This document shows, piece after piece, positions 1 to 8,473 of a stretch of DNA of 64,000 nt. The translations under genes and the position numbers were made by a program. Position 1 is the stretch's first letter. Each line of letters starts with the position of its first letter. This DNA is from Desulfosporosinus cupriresistens (GTDB lineage: Bacteria > Bacillota > Desulfitobacteriia > Desulfitobacteriales > Desulfitobacteriaceae): contig NZ_MASS01000002.1 of NCBI RefSeq assembly GCF_001707885.1, forward strand, positions 62,001 to 126,000, written 5' to 3'. The notes below the pieces were generated by a model. The model was not told the DNA's origin and searched no databases. It worked only from the letters and a program-made list of their open reading frames with translations.

Positions 1-1
1 T

Positions 2-184
2 TTCTATACCACTAAAGAAGGTGGAACTGGGTTGGGGCTAGCAATGTGCTATAATATTGCAGAAAGTCACAATGCATCAATCGATGTTGACACAGGACCA
101 CAAGGTACAACATTTTTCGTTCGGTTTAATCCGGTTAAGCAAGAGACTTTAGAAAACGTCATTGTGGTGAATAAAACCATATAA
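2..184 (+). CDS. Sensor histidine kinase, C-terminal end (partial)
   Basis: Only the last 60 codons are in the window, read in frame 2 to the TAA at 182-184. They contain the G2 box GTGLGLAMCYNI and end with GTTFFVRF, the usual last strand of the HATPase_c ATP-binding domain of two-component histidine kinases. The protein would autophosphorylate and pass phosphate to a response regulator; sensor region and partner lie to the left, so the signal is unknown. The following GNAT gene starts within about 55 bases and may be cotranscribed. Confidence 0.8.
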   Translation, partial: FYTTKEGGTGLGLAMCYNIAESHNASIDVDTGPQGTTFFVRFNPVKQETLENVIVVNKTI

Positions 185-239
185 CGATGCTTATGACATA
201 TTGGGAGGACTAAACATCATAAAAAGTGAGTGGCAAGAG

Positions 240-776
240 ATGAAGTATTGTCAACTACGGAGTGGACAGGTTCTTTATATTCGTAAGGCATATGAAGAAG
301 ATGCCTCAATTATTTTAGACTATATAAATAAGGTCGGAACAGAGACAGATAATCTAACGTTCGGTGAAGGAGAATTTGGTGTTTCCGAAGACGAAGAGGC
401 GGTACTTATTAGTACTATTACTAAATCAGATAATCAGCTTATGCTTTGCGCATTCATAAATGGTAAACTGGTAGGGCAATTGGTATTTAGAGGAGGCTTA
501 AGACCACGCATAAGGCATACAGGAGAGTTCGGGATCACGGTTTTACAGGAGCATTGGGGTAAAGGAGTAGGTAATGAATTAATAACTTGCCTGATTACCT
601 GGGCGAGAGAGTCGCACATAATTAAGAAGATCAATTTAAGGGTCCGCAGCGACCATCATCATGCGATTAATCTATATAGAAAATCAGGTTTTAACACAGA
701 AGGAACAAGTAGTCGGGAGTTCTTAATTAGCGGTCAGTATTTGGATTCCATCCATATGGGGCTAGAGATTGATTAA
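240..776 (+). CDS. GNAT family N-acetyltransferase
   Basis: GNAT fold: the N-terminus reads GQVLYIRKAYEED (strand 1/helix 1), the acetyl-CoA loop is EHWGKGVGNELI (the Q/RxxGxG/A signature) and the C-terminus has INLYRKSGFNTEG, typical of RimI/SpeG-like enzymes. It should transfer acetyl from acetyl-CoA to an amine; the substrate cannot be predicted. The frame stays open up to a TTG at 201, but a GGGAGG at 203-208 lies inside that extension, so a start upstream of it is unlikely. ATG 240 fits the family N-terminus although its own ribosome site is weak; a non-ATG start near 216-219 is possible. Confidence 0.85.
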   Translation: MKYCQLRSGQVLYIRKAYEEDASIILDYINKVGTETDNLTFGEGEFGVSEDEEAVLISTITKSDNQLMLCAFINGKLVGQLVFRGGLRPRIRHTGEFGITVLQEHWGKGVGNELITCLITWARESHIIKKINLRVRSDHHHAINLYRKSGFNTEGTSSREFLISGQYLDSIHMGLEID

Positions 777-852
777 GTTAAGATATTATATGAAGTAATT
801 AATCTGTGCTTTAGTGCCCGAGGTAATGAAATACTAAAAAGAGGTTTGATAG

Positions 853-1347
853 ATGGAGATAAAATTAAAGATTCTTACAATAGACAGTTTGTCTCAACTC
901 CAAATATTGATGGAAAAATCTAATGATTATCTAACATTTGAAGATGAGGCACCAGTAAAACCGAGCGCAGCTCAAGATTTATTTAAGGCAAGGCCAGATG
1001 GAATTGAGGATCAGGACAAAGTTGTACTGGGCGTATACAATGTACAAGAGCAAATGGTAGGCGTATTTGATTTAATCAAAGGTTATCCCAATCCAAAAAC
1101 GTTGACTTTAGGTCTAATGCTACTTGAGCCTAACAGCCGTGGTAAAGGAATCGGAAATAAGGCATATAATGTTTTGGAAGAATGGGTTGTTAATCAGCAA
1201 TTTTATAAGATCCGTTTAGGAGTTTTATTTGGCAATGAAAAAGGGCTTGGATTTTGGATAAGGATGGGCTTTATAGAGACTGGAGAAGTTAAACAACGTT
1301 TAACCAAAAAAGTTTTAGTACTTGAGAAACGCATCAGTACCTTATAA
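853..1347 (+). CDS. GNAT family N-acetyltransferase
   Basis: A 164-residue protein with a GNAT core: LTLGLMLLEPNSRGKGIGNKAY holds strand 4 and the RGKGIG acetyl-CoA loop, followed by LGFWIRMGFIETGEV near the end. ATG 853 follows an AAAGAGG. It lies 76 bases after another GNAT gene on the same strand, but the two share little beyond the fold, so they are neighbours rather than a recent duplication. The substrate is unknown. Confidence 0.85.
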   Translation: MEIKLKILTIDSLSQLQILMEKSNDYLTFEDEAPVKPSAAQDLFKARPDGIEDQDKVVLGVYNVQEQMVGVFDLIKGYPNPKTLTLGLMLLEPNSRGKGIGNKAYNVLEEWVVNQQFYKIRLGVLFGNEKGLGFWIRMGFIETGEVKQRLTKKVLVLEKRISTL

Positions 1348-1628
1348 GTCAGAATGACGGGTTCCACTTCATTCGCGCCTTATTGATTCACGACAGTATG
1401 GATTTTAAGAAACACTCTGCAGTTATTGCAAATTTTCGAAAGAACTATATTAATATCGGATCGTCGTTTCGTTTTTTTAATTTTGGGAGATCTATTAATC
1501 AACAGGGATATATCCAAAATATGTAGAATGTATAATGAGAGCGTATCTTGGACAAGACACGTAGCTCCTTGCAGGAGTAAAGTATGGTAAAAATAATGGC
1601 GTGAGTATATAGAAGGGGGGAAGAACTC
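1348..1628. other. Intergenic stretch, nothing assigned
   Basis: No coding frame with a recognisable product. A short dyad CTCCTTGCAGGAG lies near 1565-1577, and a GAAGGGGGGAAG just before 1629 is the ribosome site of the next gene. Confidence 0.4.
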
Positions 1629-2147
1629 TTGAGGAAGCTAAAAAATAGGCTAAGCCTTTTATTTTTTCTTGTTTTTGCAGTGGTGTTATTATCTTCTGGT
1701 TTGTTGAATTCTGTCGAAACTCCTAAACTACAGAAGAGTGTAGTACTTAGTTCAATTTCTGAGGAAGAATTTAATATGATTGGTCATGTAAACAAGTCAG
1801 CCGAAGCGAGGCGTGAGGACTTTAAAAAGCTAACGATAAAAGTTGGCATTTTGAATTCTAAAAGTATGAAAAGTAGAGAGATTTCTATTTCGGATGTACT
1901 ATATAGTATTGATCATTACGACAGAGTTAGATCCAGCATAAGCGGTGATTACAAACAAAACAATGTTGGAAAAGAGGATTTCGCAAGGTCTTCAAAATAT
2001 GTTGTATTTGATGCGCGTGGATTAAATACAAAAGACTATAGCAAAATGTTCAATGACTTAAACATTACTGTTAGTTGGACATTGGGCAATGGAGAAGCTA
2101 TTAGAAATGTTTTCCCTATTTATACATTGCTAGAGTTCAAGAACTAG
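1629..2147 (+). CDS. Hypothetical secreted or membrane-anchored protein
   Basis: A 172-residue protein that starts with TTG after a strong GAAGGGGGGAAG at the right distance. Residues 1-30 have a basic start (RKLKNR) and a hydrophobic stretch (LSLLFFLVFAVVLLSSG), a signal peptide or N-anchor. The rest is soluble and polar with no motif I recognise. It stands alone between the GNAT genes and a convergent Cys-rich gene. An extracytoplasmic location is likely; the function is unknown. Confidence 0.6.
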   Translation: MRKLKNRLSLLFFLVFAVVLLSSGLLNSVETPKLQKSVVLSSISEEEFNMIGHVNKSAEARREDFKKLTIKVGILNSKSMKSREISISDVLYSIDHYDRVRSSISGDYKQNNVGKEDFARSSKYVVFDARGLNTKDYSKMFNDLNITVSWTLGNGEAIRNVFPIYTLLEFKN

Positions 2148-2296
2148 AGATCAAAATATTTGTTTTGGTTTCTTTATGGTTAGAGATTTAGTCTACGGAT
2201 GGTAAAACCAATGGAGGCCCGGTTAAAGTCGTAAAATTTAGCGTGCAATTCTGCCTGGGGTGACACGATATCCCTATTAGACATAGGCGTTCAAAA

Positions 2297-2884
2297 CTAT
2301 AGGAGTGATCCAAAATCCTCAATGTTTATTTCTCTTTTGAAAGATTCTATCGGCAAGTTAATTCTATTGATTCCTGATATCATTGTGTTTATAGTCTGAG
2401 AAATTTCTGCTATAAAGTTGTGTAGTCTTGAGTTAGTGATATCCTGGTCATCTATCAGTTTAGTATTTAAGAAATTGTTTAACTGATATTCCTTACTTGA
2501 AAAGTATAAATCAAATTTTTCTTCTATCATGGCGGGACCAAAGATAGCTGCTTGGCGACATATAAATAATCGGCACAGAGGAGGCAGGGCATCCTTTGGT
2601 AAGACACAACCAATGTCACTTACAAAAGGACATTGGTTTAAGTCTGACTTCATTTCTAGCATAATTCCGTTATATCCTTTAATTAGCTGACCGTTTTTCA
2701 ATATTAACCCATAATGATCAGGGTAATAGAGAAATAAAAAAACTAAGTCGAAAAGACAAAATTCTGGCTCATAAGTACAGCAGCCAATTTTTTTCTGCTT
2801 ATTATTTCGGTAACATACTGAACATAGATTAGTACAGATACTAGGACGCAAGGGGTCATTATTAATTGTAAACTCCGCTAACAC
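2297..2884 (-). CDS. Cysteine-rich protein, possible metal-binding (YkgJ-like)
   Basis: About 195 residues with spaced cysteines: an N-terminal CTNLCSVCYRNN, then GCCTYEPEFCLFD, a central CPFVSDIGCVLP and PPLCRLFICR. Cys clusters followed by CP...GC.LP and PLCR recall the YkgJ/CxxC zinc- or iron-chelating family, but this is only resemblance. The frame extends to TTG 2890, yet the AGGAGG upstream sits only about 3 bases from it and 9 from GTG 2884, so GTG 2884 is preferred. The gene is convergent with the secreted hypothetical and has no evident operon partner. Confidence 0.6.
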   Translation of the reverse strand: MLAEFTINNDPLRPSICTNLCSVCYRNNKQKKIGCCTYEPEFCLFDLVFLFLYYPDHYGLILKNGQLIKGYNGIMLEMKSDLNQCPFVSDIGCVLPKDALPPLCRLFICRQAAIFGPAMIEEKFDLYFSSKEYQLNNFLNTKLIDDQDITNSRLHNFIAEISQTINTMISGINRINLPIESFKREINIEDFGSLL

Positions 2885-3137
2885 TTGCAAACTCCTCCTT
2901 TTACTGCCTAAAATTCTTTGCGTGCAATTAATTAGTGATTTAATTTTGAAAGTAGTTGAAGTGAATTTCGGCGAATAAATTATAATCCAGTTATTAATTT
3001 TAATAAAGAGATTATTTTTTTATGCAAGTATAGGCGTGGTTAAGATATTCGGAAATTAAGTGATTTGAAACAGAAACATATGTTATTATTACGATAAAAA
3101 GTGCTGTAAATCCTGAAATGATACCTAGCATTTAACC

Positions 3138-3314
3138 AAGGCCCTGGACAGTAATTATGAAGGAATAATTATAAAGGGCGGTTGTGATGGAATATCAAGC
3201 AACAAAATAGGTGCTAAGAAGATACGGATGGGTGCCTATGAAATAGGCAAAACCTATGGTATAGAAAAGGTTTTAATGTACCCAGCAGAAGCACTGAAAC
3301 GAAAAAGAAGTTGA
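3138..3314 (+). pseudogene. Decayed coding fragment, family not recognised
   Basis: One open frame without a start codon reads NYEGIIIKGGCDGISSNKIG ... RMGAYEIGKTYGIEKVLMYP ... ALKRKRS and ends at a TGA. The alternation of strand-like and helix-like stretches looks like a once-real protein. A second stretch in another frame (about 3342-3450) reads YLGIDGRDINCCMIGVPSEN followed by WGGGVSPKYINELSE and a stop. I could not name either family. The rest of 2885-3734 holds no gene I can support. Confidence 0.35.
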
Positions 3315-3743
3315 TTGAAAGAGTCATTTTTTTGTACATACTTACCTCGGCATTGACGGAAGAGATATAAACTGCTGCATGATTGGAGTTCCCTCAGAAA
3401 ATTGGGGTGGAGGGGTTTCGCCCAAATATATTAATGAGTTGTCAGAGTAAATTGGTTAATCAAAAAGGTTGATAGAGTTATTCTCTTGCTAGGTTGTCGC
3501 TTTAGATGGTCTAGCTTCTTTGTTTTATCTTGGACTATTTTACTAGTCTTGGGAGGATATGAAAGGAAGATGTAGAAAGTAGTAATAATTAAAATGATTT
3601 GCGCAAAAACACATCTATCCAAAGATCGATGAATATTTTTGCGCATTATATAGGGATCACTGTTAACTTATTTAGTAGAAGGTTGGAAATAACAGCTTAA
3701 ATATGGAATTTGAACACTACTATATTGGAGAGGGATGTTTCTT

Positions 3744-4421
3744 ATGGAAAAATCAAAAATGTCACTTGCAGAGAGATTTGGGAAGGTCATTATTTCTCCG
3801 AGTAAGGCTTTTGCTGACATTGCCCAGGAGCCCCGGATTTTATGGCCAGGTCTAATTATTATCGTCCTTAACTTAGCGTTGACGCTCTTAATCATGTCCG
3901 AGACTAAAGTATTCACCGAGCAGACGATGGTTACCAGCGGGGCGAATCAAGCTCAGATTGATCTGGCGATGAAATTTGTACTGCCGGGAGCGATTGGTGG
4001 GACAATACTCGTTTTGCCTTTGAGCTGGTTGGTTATGGCCGCTCTTCTTGCTCTCTTTAACCAGTTCAGTGTTGGTGAGGCTCGTTTTAAACAATTATAT
4101 GCTGTAGCTGTCTTTGCCGGGATACCTGCGGTCATAAAAACTGTGATCTCTACCGTGCTGATCAAAACCATGGGATTTAAAGCTGCTTTACAGGTCAGCA
4201 CCAGCCTGGCGATAGTTTTGGGGAACGCAGATTCTACCAGTCTTCTATATCGTCTGATGGACAAGATAGAACTGTTCAATATCTGGGGATTGATTCTGCT
4301 AATTATGGGTGGATCTATCGCCATGCAAAAGAAAGCTCGGGGGCTGGCTTTATTTCTGGGAGTGATTTGGTTAATTTATGTGGTTGTCATGGCCTTGCTG
4401 GTAAAAACTCCGGTCGTATAA
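3744..4421 (+). CDS. Yip1-domain membrane protein
   Basis: About 225 residues with roughly five hydrophobic segments. The N-terminus has SLAERFGKVIISPSKAFADI, matching the start of bacterial Yip1-domain proteins, followed by a first membrane helix (LWPGLIIIVLNLALTLLI). ATG 3744 is preferred over ATG 3735 because GGAGAGGG is about 10 bases upstream of it and almost touches the earlier ATG. It is first in an apparent operon with a MacA-like adaptor, an ABC ATPase and a MacB-like permease, so a supporting role in that exporter is plausible. The biochemical function of bacterial Yip1 proteins is not established. Confidence 0.75.
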   Translation: MEKSKMSLAERFGKVIISPSKAFADIAQEPRILWPGLIIIVLNLALTLLIMSETKVFTEQTMVTSGANQAQIDLAMKFVLPGAIGGTILVLPLSWLVMAALLALFNQFSVGEARFKQLYAVAVFAGIPAVIKTVISTVLIKTMGFKAALQVSTSLAIVLGNADSTSLLYRLMDKIELFNIWGLILLIMGGSIAMQKKARGLALFLGVIWLIYVVVMALLVKTPVV

Positions 4422-4522
4422 AATAAGAGTCGGCATCTTTGATTAGAGTTTAAGTGAAAAGATTTATTGTCAGAGTTGAAGACGATTTAGCTCATTGTCA
4501 GAGATTAAGAGGAGTGAAAGTA

Positions 4523-5827
4523 TTGACAGAGCAGGTAGCCTCTGAGCAGTTAGCATCTAATTTGATCCCCAGCCGAGGGCCCAGACAGTCTGCTTCATTT
4601 AAGAAAATATTATTGGTTGCCGGGGCGATTTTGCTAGTGTCCGTTCTAGTTGGTTTAAATATCTACCGAATTAATAATAAAGATGTAGAGCAGGTGTCGG
4701 TATCAAGGGTGAATGAGAAGCATCTGGTAGAAAAGGTGCCGGCATCAGGTAATGTTGTGACAAATGATCGCGAGACTGTTTTCAGTGAAGTCTCTGGGAC
4801 AGTCAAAAACATTCGCGTGCAGATGGGAGAAAAAGTGACTGACGGTCAGGTCTTAATGGATCTGTATATTCCCAATGCAGATCAAAGGTTGGCAGAAGCT
4901 AAGTCACAGCTGGCTTCTGCGGAATCGGAGTTATATCAAGCGCGTTCTGGTGGACTAACTGCGGAAGAGGTTTCTGCCCAGGCGGCGTTTGCTCAAGCTG
5001 AAAGTACTTATAAACAAGATAAGGATGACTTGGAGCGCGAGCAGGCGTTGTTTAAGGATGGAGCAGTGGCTCAGACTGAACTGGAAAAAGCTCAGGTTGA
5101 TTTCGATAGTAGCGAGGCGGCTTATAACAAGGCTCAGGCTGATTTGCAGCGGGTTCAGGATGGAGCGCCGGTTTACCTGCAATCGTTGCAGGCGTCTGTC
5201 GACTCGGCTAGGCTGCAGTTGGAATTAGTGAAAAAGCAAACGGCCCAGCAGGGCTTGTTATCTCCTCGCGGTGGACAAGTTTTATCCATTTCAGTTAATC
5301 AAGGTGATCAAATCAGCGTGAATACACCGCTATTGACAATCGGGAATCTCGCATCTCTTAGCATTCGTACAGATGTGCCTGAAAGTGAAGCCGGGAAGAT
5401 TAAGGTAGGACAAGCGGCGGAGATCAGCGGCAACGCTTTTCAGGGGGATAAGTACCAAGGAAAGGTTACTCAGGTAGGTCTGGAGGTAGTGACAAAGACA
5501 AAGAAAAACCAGGATGTGGATACCTTTTTGCCTGTTATTGTGAGTGTAGAAGGCGCTACTCGACTGCTTCCCGGTTATAATGTCGACTTGGAAATTACGA
5601 CTGCAGACAGCCAGGCCTTGGTGGTGCCCATTGAAGCGCTGGTAGTTAGGGATGATGAAGAGGACAGTGTCTTTATCATTAAAGATGGAGTGGCCAGGCT
5701 TACCAAAGTAAAGACTGGGATCAGCGATGGCATCACAATGGAGATCAAAGAAGGGGTGGCCAAGGATGACCAAGTTGTGACCAACCCTGGTAAACTCCAG
5801 GATGGAGGCAAGGTCCGCATAAAATGA
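4523..5827 (+). CDS. MacA-like periplasmic-adaptor/HlyD family protein
   Basis: Membrane-fusion-type adaptor. After a hydrophobic anchor (ILLVAGAILLVSVLVGLNIY) come the lipoyl/barrel-sandwich half (SEVSGTVKNIRVQMGEKVTD), a long coiled-coil hairpin rich in Ala/Glu/Gln, the second lipoyl half (LLSPRGGQVLSISVNQGDQI) and a beta-barrel end (VVTNPGKLQDGGKVRIK). In Gram-positives such proteins sit on the outer membrane face and couple to MacB-type permeases. The frame is open to GTG 4454, but AAGAGGAGT at 4507-4515 places TTG 4523 at ideal spacing (7 bases), so I use that. It overlaps the ATPase gene by 4 bases (ATGA), which implies translational coupling. Confidence 0.9.
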   Translation: MTEQVASEQLASNLIPSRGPRQSASFKKILLVAGAILLVSVLVGLNIYRINNKDVEQVSVSRVNEKHLVEKVPASGNVVTNDRETVFSEVSGTVKNIRVQMGEKVTDGQVLMDLYIPNADQRLAEAKSQLASAESELYQARSGGLTAEEVSAQAAFAQAESTYKQDKDDLEREQALFKDGAVAQTELEKAQVDFDSSEAAYNKAQADLQRVQDGAPVYLQSLQASVDSARLQLELVKKQTAQQGLLSPRGGQVLSISVNQGDQISVNTPLLTIGNLASLSIRTDVPESEAGKIKVGQAAEISGNAFQGDKYQGKVTQVGLEVVTKTKKNQDVDTFLPVIVSVEGATRLLPGYNVDLEITTADSQALVVPIEALVVRDDEEDSVFIIKDGVARLTKVKTGISDGITMEIKEGVAKDDQVVTNPGKLQDGGKVRIK

Positions 5828-6558
5828 TAGTAATAAAAGACTTATACAAAACCTATAACACGGGTACCGTCAAGGTAGAAGCTCTAAAAAACGTTAATAT
5901 CACCGTCAATGATGGGGATTTTCTGGCGGTGATGGGACCATCTGGATCGGGAAAGTCGACAATGATGAATATCCTTGGACTGTTGGATTATCCTTCAGAA
6001 GGAAGTTATCTGCTGGATGGGGTGGATACTCGGAGCTTGGATGAACGCCAGCTAGCGATCTTGCGCAATGGCAAGCTCGGTTTTGTTTTCCAGAGTTTTA
6101 ATCTTCTGCCTCGGCTCAACACTCAGCGAAATGTTGAGCTGCCGCTCTTTTATGCCGGGGTGGGCAGTAAACAACGACAAGCTTTGGCAACTGCGGCTCT
6201 GGAACGGGTCGGGTTGATTAGCCATGCCGGTCACCGTCCCAACGAGCTGTCTGGAGGTCAGAAACAGCGGGTGGCTATTGCTCGGGCGATGATCAACAAC
6301 CCTAGCCTACTGCTGGCAGATGAGCCGACCGGCAATCTGGACAGTGCTTCCAGCTATGAAATCATGTCTTTATTTCAAGAGCTGCATCGTCAGGGCAGCA
6401 CCATCATTTTGGTAACGCACGAGCCGGAAATTGCCCGTCATGCTCAACAAATTGTCCATTTTAGGGATGGGCGCATAGTAAATAGTGAAAAAGTGGATCA
6501 GCCGTTAGACGCACGGCGTTTGTTGGAGGAGTGGTTGGAGCAAGGAGGCCTAGCATGA
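5824..6558 (+). CDS. ABC transporter ATP-binding protein, MacB/LolD type
   Basis: A complete 244-residue ABC ATPase: Walker A GPSGSGKST (about residues 38-46), Q-loop FVFQSFNLLPRLN, signature LSGGQKQR, Walker B LLLADEPTGNLDS and switch His in LVTHEPEIA. The FQSFNLLPRL and ADEPTGNLD wording is typical of the MacB/LolD mechanotransmission group. Start and stop overlap its neighbours by 4 bases each, so adaptor, ATPase and permease are made together. The exported substrate is unknown; antimicrobial peptides or other cell-envelope compounds are usual for the family. Confidence 0.95.
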   Translation: MIVIKDLYKTYNTGTVKVEALKNVNITVNDGDFLAVMGPSGSGKSTMMNILGLLDYPSEGSYLLDGVDTRSLDERQLAILRNGKLGFVFQSFNLLPRLNTQRNVELPLFYAGVGSKQRQALATAALERVGLISHAGHRPNELSGGQKQRVAIARAMINNPSLLLADEPTGNLDSASSYEIMSLFQELHRQGSTIILVTHEPEIARHAQQIVHFRDGRIVNSEKVDQPLDARRLLEEWLEQGGLA

Positions 6559-7739
6559 AGTTTACCGAAATGATCGCGGGAGCTTTGGAAGGAATCTGGG
6601 TGAATAAGCTGCGTTCCGTTCTGACAATGTTGGGTATGATCATTGGGGTGATGGCGGTCATTGTCATCGTCACCCTAGGGCAAAGCCTGAATAAACAAGT
6701 AGCCCAGGCAGTAGAAGGAATGGGGGCTAACAGTTTTACCTTGGTACCGGAAGCTAATGACAACGGGCAAAAAGGCAAGTTGACTTTGGAAGACTGTAAA
6801 CTTCTCAAAAGTTCCATGGACAGCGTTGATTTTGTGGTTCCTGTCAAGTATTTGAACTATCTGGCAGCAATAGAGACGATTCGCAAGAAAGAGACTACTC
6901 TACTCATTGGGACCAGTTCCGATTATCTGAAAGTGGACCAAACAGGGCTCAGTCAAGGGAGGTTTTTTAGCGAGGCGGAAAACCAGATGGCCCGCAGGGT
7001 AGTGGTAATCAACCAAACGGTGGCGGATGATCTGTTTGGTCCCGGTAATGAAGCAGTTGGAAGAACCTTGCGTATCAACAGCCTTGCTTTTCAGGTCTGC
7101 GGGGTGACTAAACCTGTGGCGTCTTTATTGGGTGCACAGAGGTCTAACACCTTTATCCCAATCAAAACACTACTGGACATAAGTGATGATCAGGAAATTC
7201 AACAAGCTATAGTGCGTGTAAAGAAAGGCGATCAATTAAAAGCTGCTACTGTTCAGAGCGTTAGTATTCTAGAGATGCGGCATGCGGTGAAGAAAGGATA
7301 TCAGGCTCAGACCAATGAACAGATGATGGAGCAGTTCAGTTCAATCCTTACCATTATCACGTCGGTTTTCGGTGCTTTGGCAGGGATTGCTTTGCTGGTT
7401 GGTGGTATCGGTATCATGAATATTATGCTTGTTTCTGTGACTGAACGTACCCGAGAAATCGGACTGCGGATGGCTATTGGAGCGCAGCGCAGCGACATTC
7501 TAATTCAGTTCTTGGTGGAATCCGCTACCATTGCCGCACTGGGAGGGGGGATAGGCAGTTTGTTGGGTATCGGGATAGGAGCAGTTATTTCCTGGATATT
7601 AAAAATGCCCATCGTTATATCATTCGGAACGATTCTGTTTGCCTTTTGTTTTTCTTCGGGTATTGGTATTATATTTGGTCTTTACCCGGCTAACCGTGCC
7701 GCTAAACTCGATCCCATCGATGCTTTACGCTACGAATAA
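6555..7739 (+). CDS. MacB-like ABC transporter permease (FtsX domain)
   Basis: 394 residues: an N-terminal membrane helix after GIWVNKLRSVLTMLGMIIGV, the large extracytoplasmic MacB_PCD domain, then an FtsX domain with three helices including GGIGIMNIMLVSVTERTREI. The end reads LYPANRAAKLDPIDALRYE, the typical MacB terminus. The frame is open to 6531, but AAGGAGG just upstream and the ATGA overlap with the ATPase stop fix the start at 6555. It would form a dimer with two ATPases and bind the MacA-like adaptor. Confidence 0.95.
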   Translation: MKFTEMIAGALEGIWVNKLRSVLTMLGMIIGVMAVIVIVTLGQSLNKQVAQAVEGMGANSFTLVPEANDNGQKGKLTLEDCKLLKSSMDSVDFVVPVKYLNYLAAIETIRKKETTLLIGTSSDYLKVDQTGLSQGRFFSEAENQMARRVVVINQTVADDLFGPGNEAVGRTLRINSLAFQVCGVTKPVASLLGAQRSNTFIPIKTLLDISDDQEIQQAIVRVKKGDQLKAATVQSVSILEMRHAVKKGYQAQTNEQMMEQFSSILTIITSVFGALAGIALLVGGIGIMNIMLVSVTERTREIGLRMAIGAQRSDILIQFLVESATIAALGGGIGSLLGIGIGAVISWILKMPIVISFGTILFAFCFSSGIGIIFGLYPANRAAKLDPIDALRYE

Positions 7740-7853
7740 TAATATCAATTGCTTGAATAATACATCCTGATGATGATCCAAGCATGAGCCCCTCGACCTT
7801 TTGGATATTTTTGGTCATCAAAGGAGCTTGGAGGTTTTTTCCTTAAAACAACA

Positions 7854-7905
7854 ATGGGAGTCTAAATCAGTGCAACACTAATAAAGACCCCCATACTGTT
7901 TTTTT
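7854..7905 (+). terminator. Probable rho-independent terminator of the Yip1-MacAB operon
   Basis: ATGGGAGTCT (7854-7863) pairs with AGACCCCCAT (7885-7894) with one mismatch, followed by ACTG and seven T. It lies 115 bases past the permease stop. Confidence 0.5.
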
Positions 7906-7932
7906 AGAAAGCTGTATTGGATAACTTCTAGC

Positions 7933-8220
7933 TTATTTGAATCGGGAAATTGCCTTCTCGATTGAATCTTTCAGCTCATTCCACGATTTTTCGGTTCCCT
8001 CTTTTACATCTTCCCAGCTGTGTTCACTGTTTTCTTTGAGTTGTTCGTATTTAACCATGAACTCATCTCTTTTTCTTTCCAGGTTATCCATTTGATTAAG
8101 GTACTCTAATTTCAAATCTGCCTTGGCTAAAGAAATCTCAGCTTTCATCTGACTCAATTTTGCATTATATTGTTTTAGGTTAGCCTCAATCTTGTCCATA
8201 TAGACTTTGCGTTTTTCCAC
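7933..8220 (-). CDS. Small coiled-coil protein, sll1863-like stress-response type
   Basis: A 95-residue, highly charged, almost wholly helical protein. Heptad-like runs (YNAKLSQMKAEISLAKADLK) are followed by YLNQMDNLERKRDEFMVKYE and a C-terminal HSWEDVKEGTEKSWNELKDS. The repeated SWxxxKxxxEKSWxELK pattern resembles sll1863-type coiled-coil proteins of general stress response; that link is by resemblance only. It starts at GTG 8220 with GGGAGG upstream. It has no operon partner and is convergent with the MacB operon. Confidence 0.65.
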   Translation of the reverse strand: MEKRKVYMDKIEANLKQYNAKLSQMKAEISLAKADLKLEYLNQMDNLERKRDEFMVKYEQLKENSEHSWEDVKEGTEKSWNELKDSIEKAISRFK

Positions 8221-8378
8221 TTTAATTCCTCCCTTTCTATTATCCTAATCAAGGGTCATTACGCAATATCCCACTACCAAATCTTACAATATGTTTTACC
8301 TACTCAAAAGGATACCATTTCTAGCATACTTCAACAAGACATTTCCTTTGTTGATCCTAATAATTACTGATATAAACA

Positions 8379-8404
8379 GACATTTAGAATATCTTCTAAA
8401 TGTC
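8379..8404. promoter_or_regulatory. Upstream operator palindrome of the sdpRI-type operon
   Basis: Perfect inverted repeat GACATTTAGA, six-base spacer, TCTAAATGTC. It shares the core CATTTAGA-N6-TCTAAATG with a second palindrome 57 bp downstream (centre to centre), on the other side of the promoter. Its position suggests a binding site for the ArsR/SdpR-like repressor encoded just downstream. Confidence 0.75.
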
Positions 8405-8406
8405 TA

Positions 8407-8435
8407 TTGTCTTTTTGCCTCAGATGTACTAAAAT
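8407..8435 (+). promoter_or_regulatory. Sigma-A promoter of the sdpRI-type operon
   Basis: TTGTCT (8407-8412), a 17-base spacer and TAAAAT (8430-8435). The element sits exactly between the two operator palindromes, so repressor bound on either or both sides would occlude polymerase. Confidence 0.65.
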
Positions 8436-8462
8436 TTCATTTAGAAGATCATCTAAATGAAA
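8435..8462. promoter_or_regulatory. Downstream operator palindrome, overlapping the ribosome site
   Basis: Perfect 11-base arms TTTCATTTAGA and TCTAAATGAAA around a 6-base spacer. It abuts the -10 box and runs into the AAAGGAGG of the regulator gene. Confidence 0.75.
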
Positions 8463-8473
8463 GGAGGGGGAGC

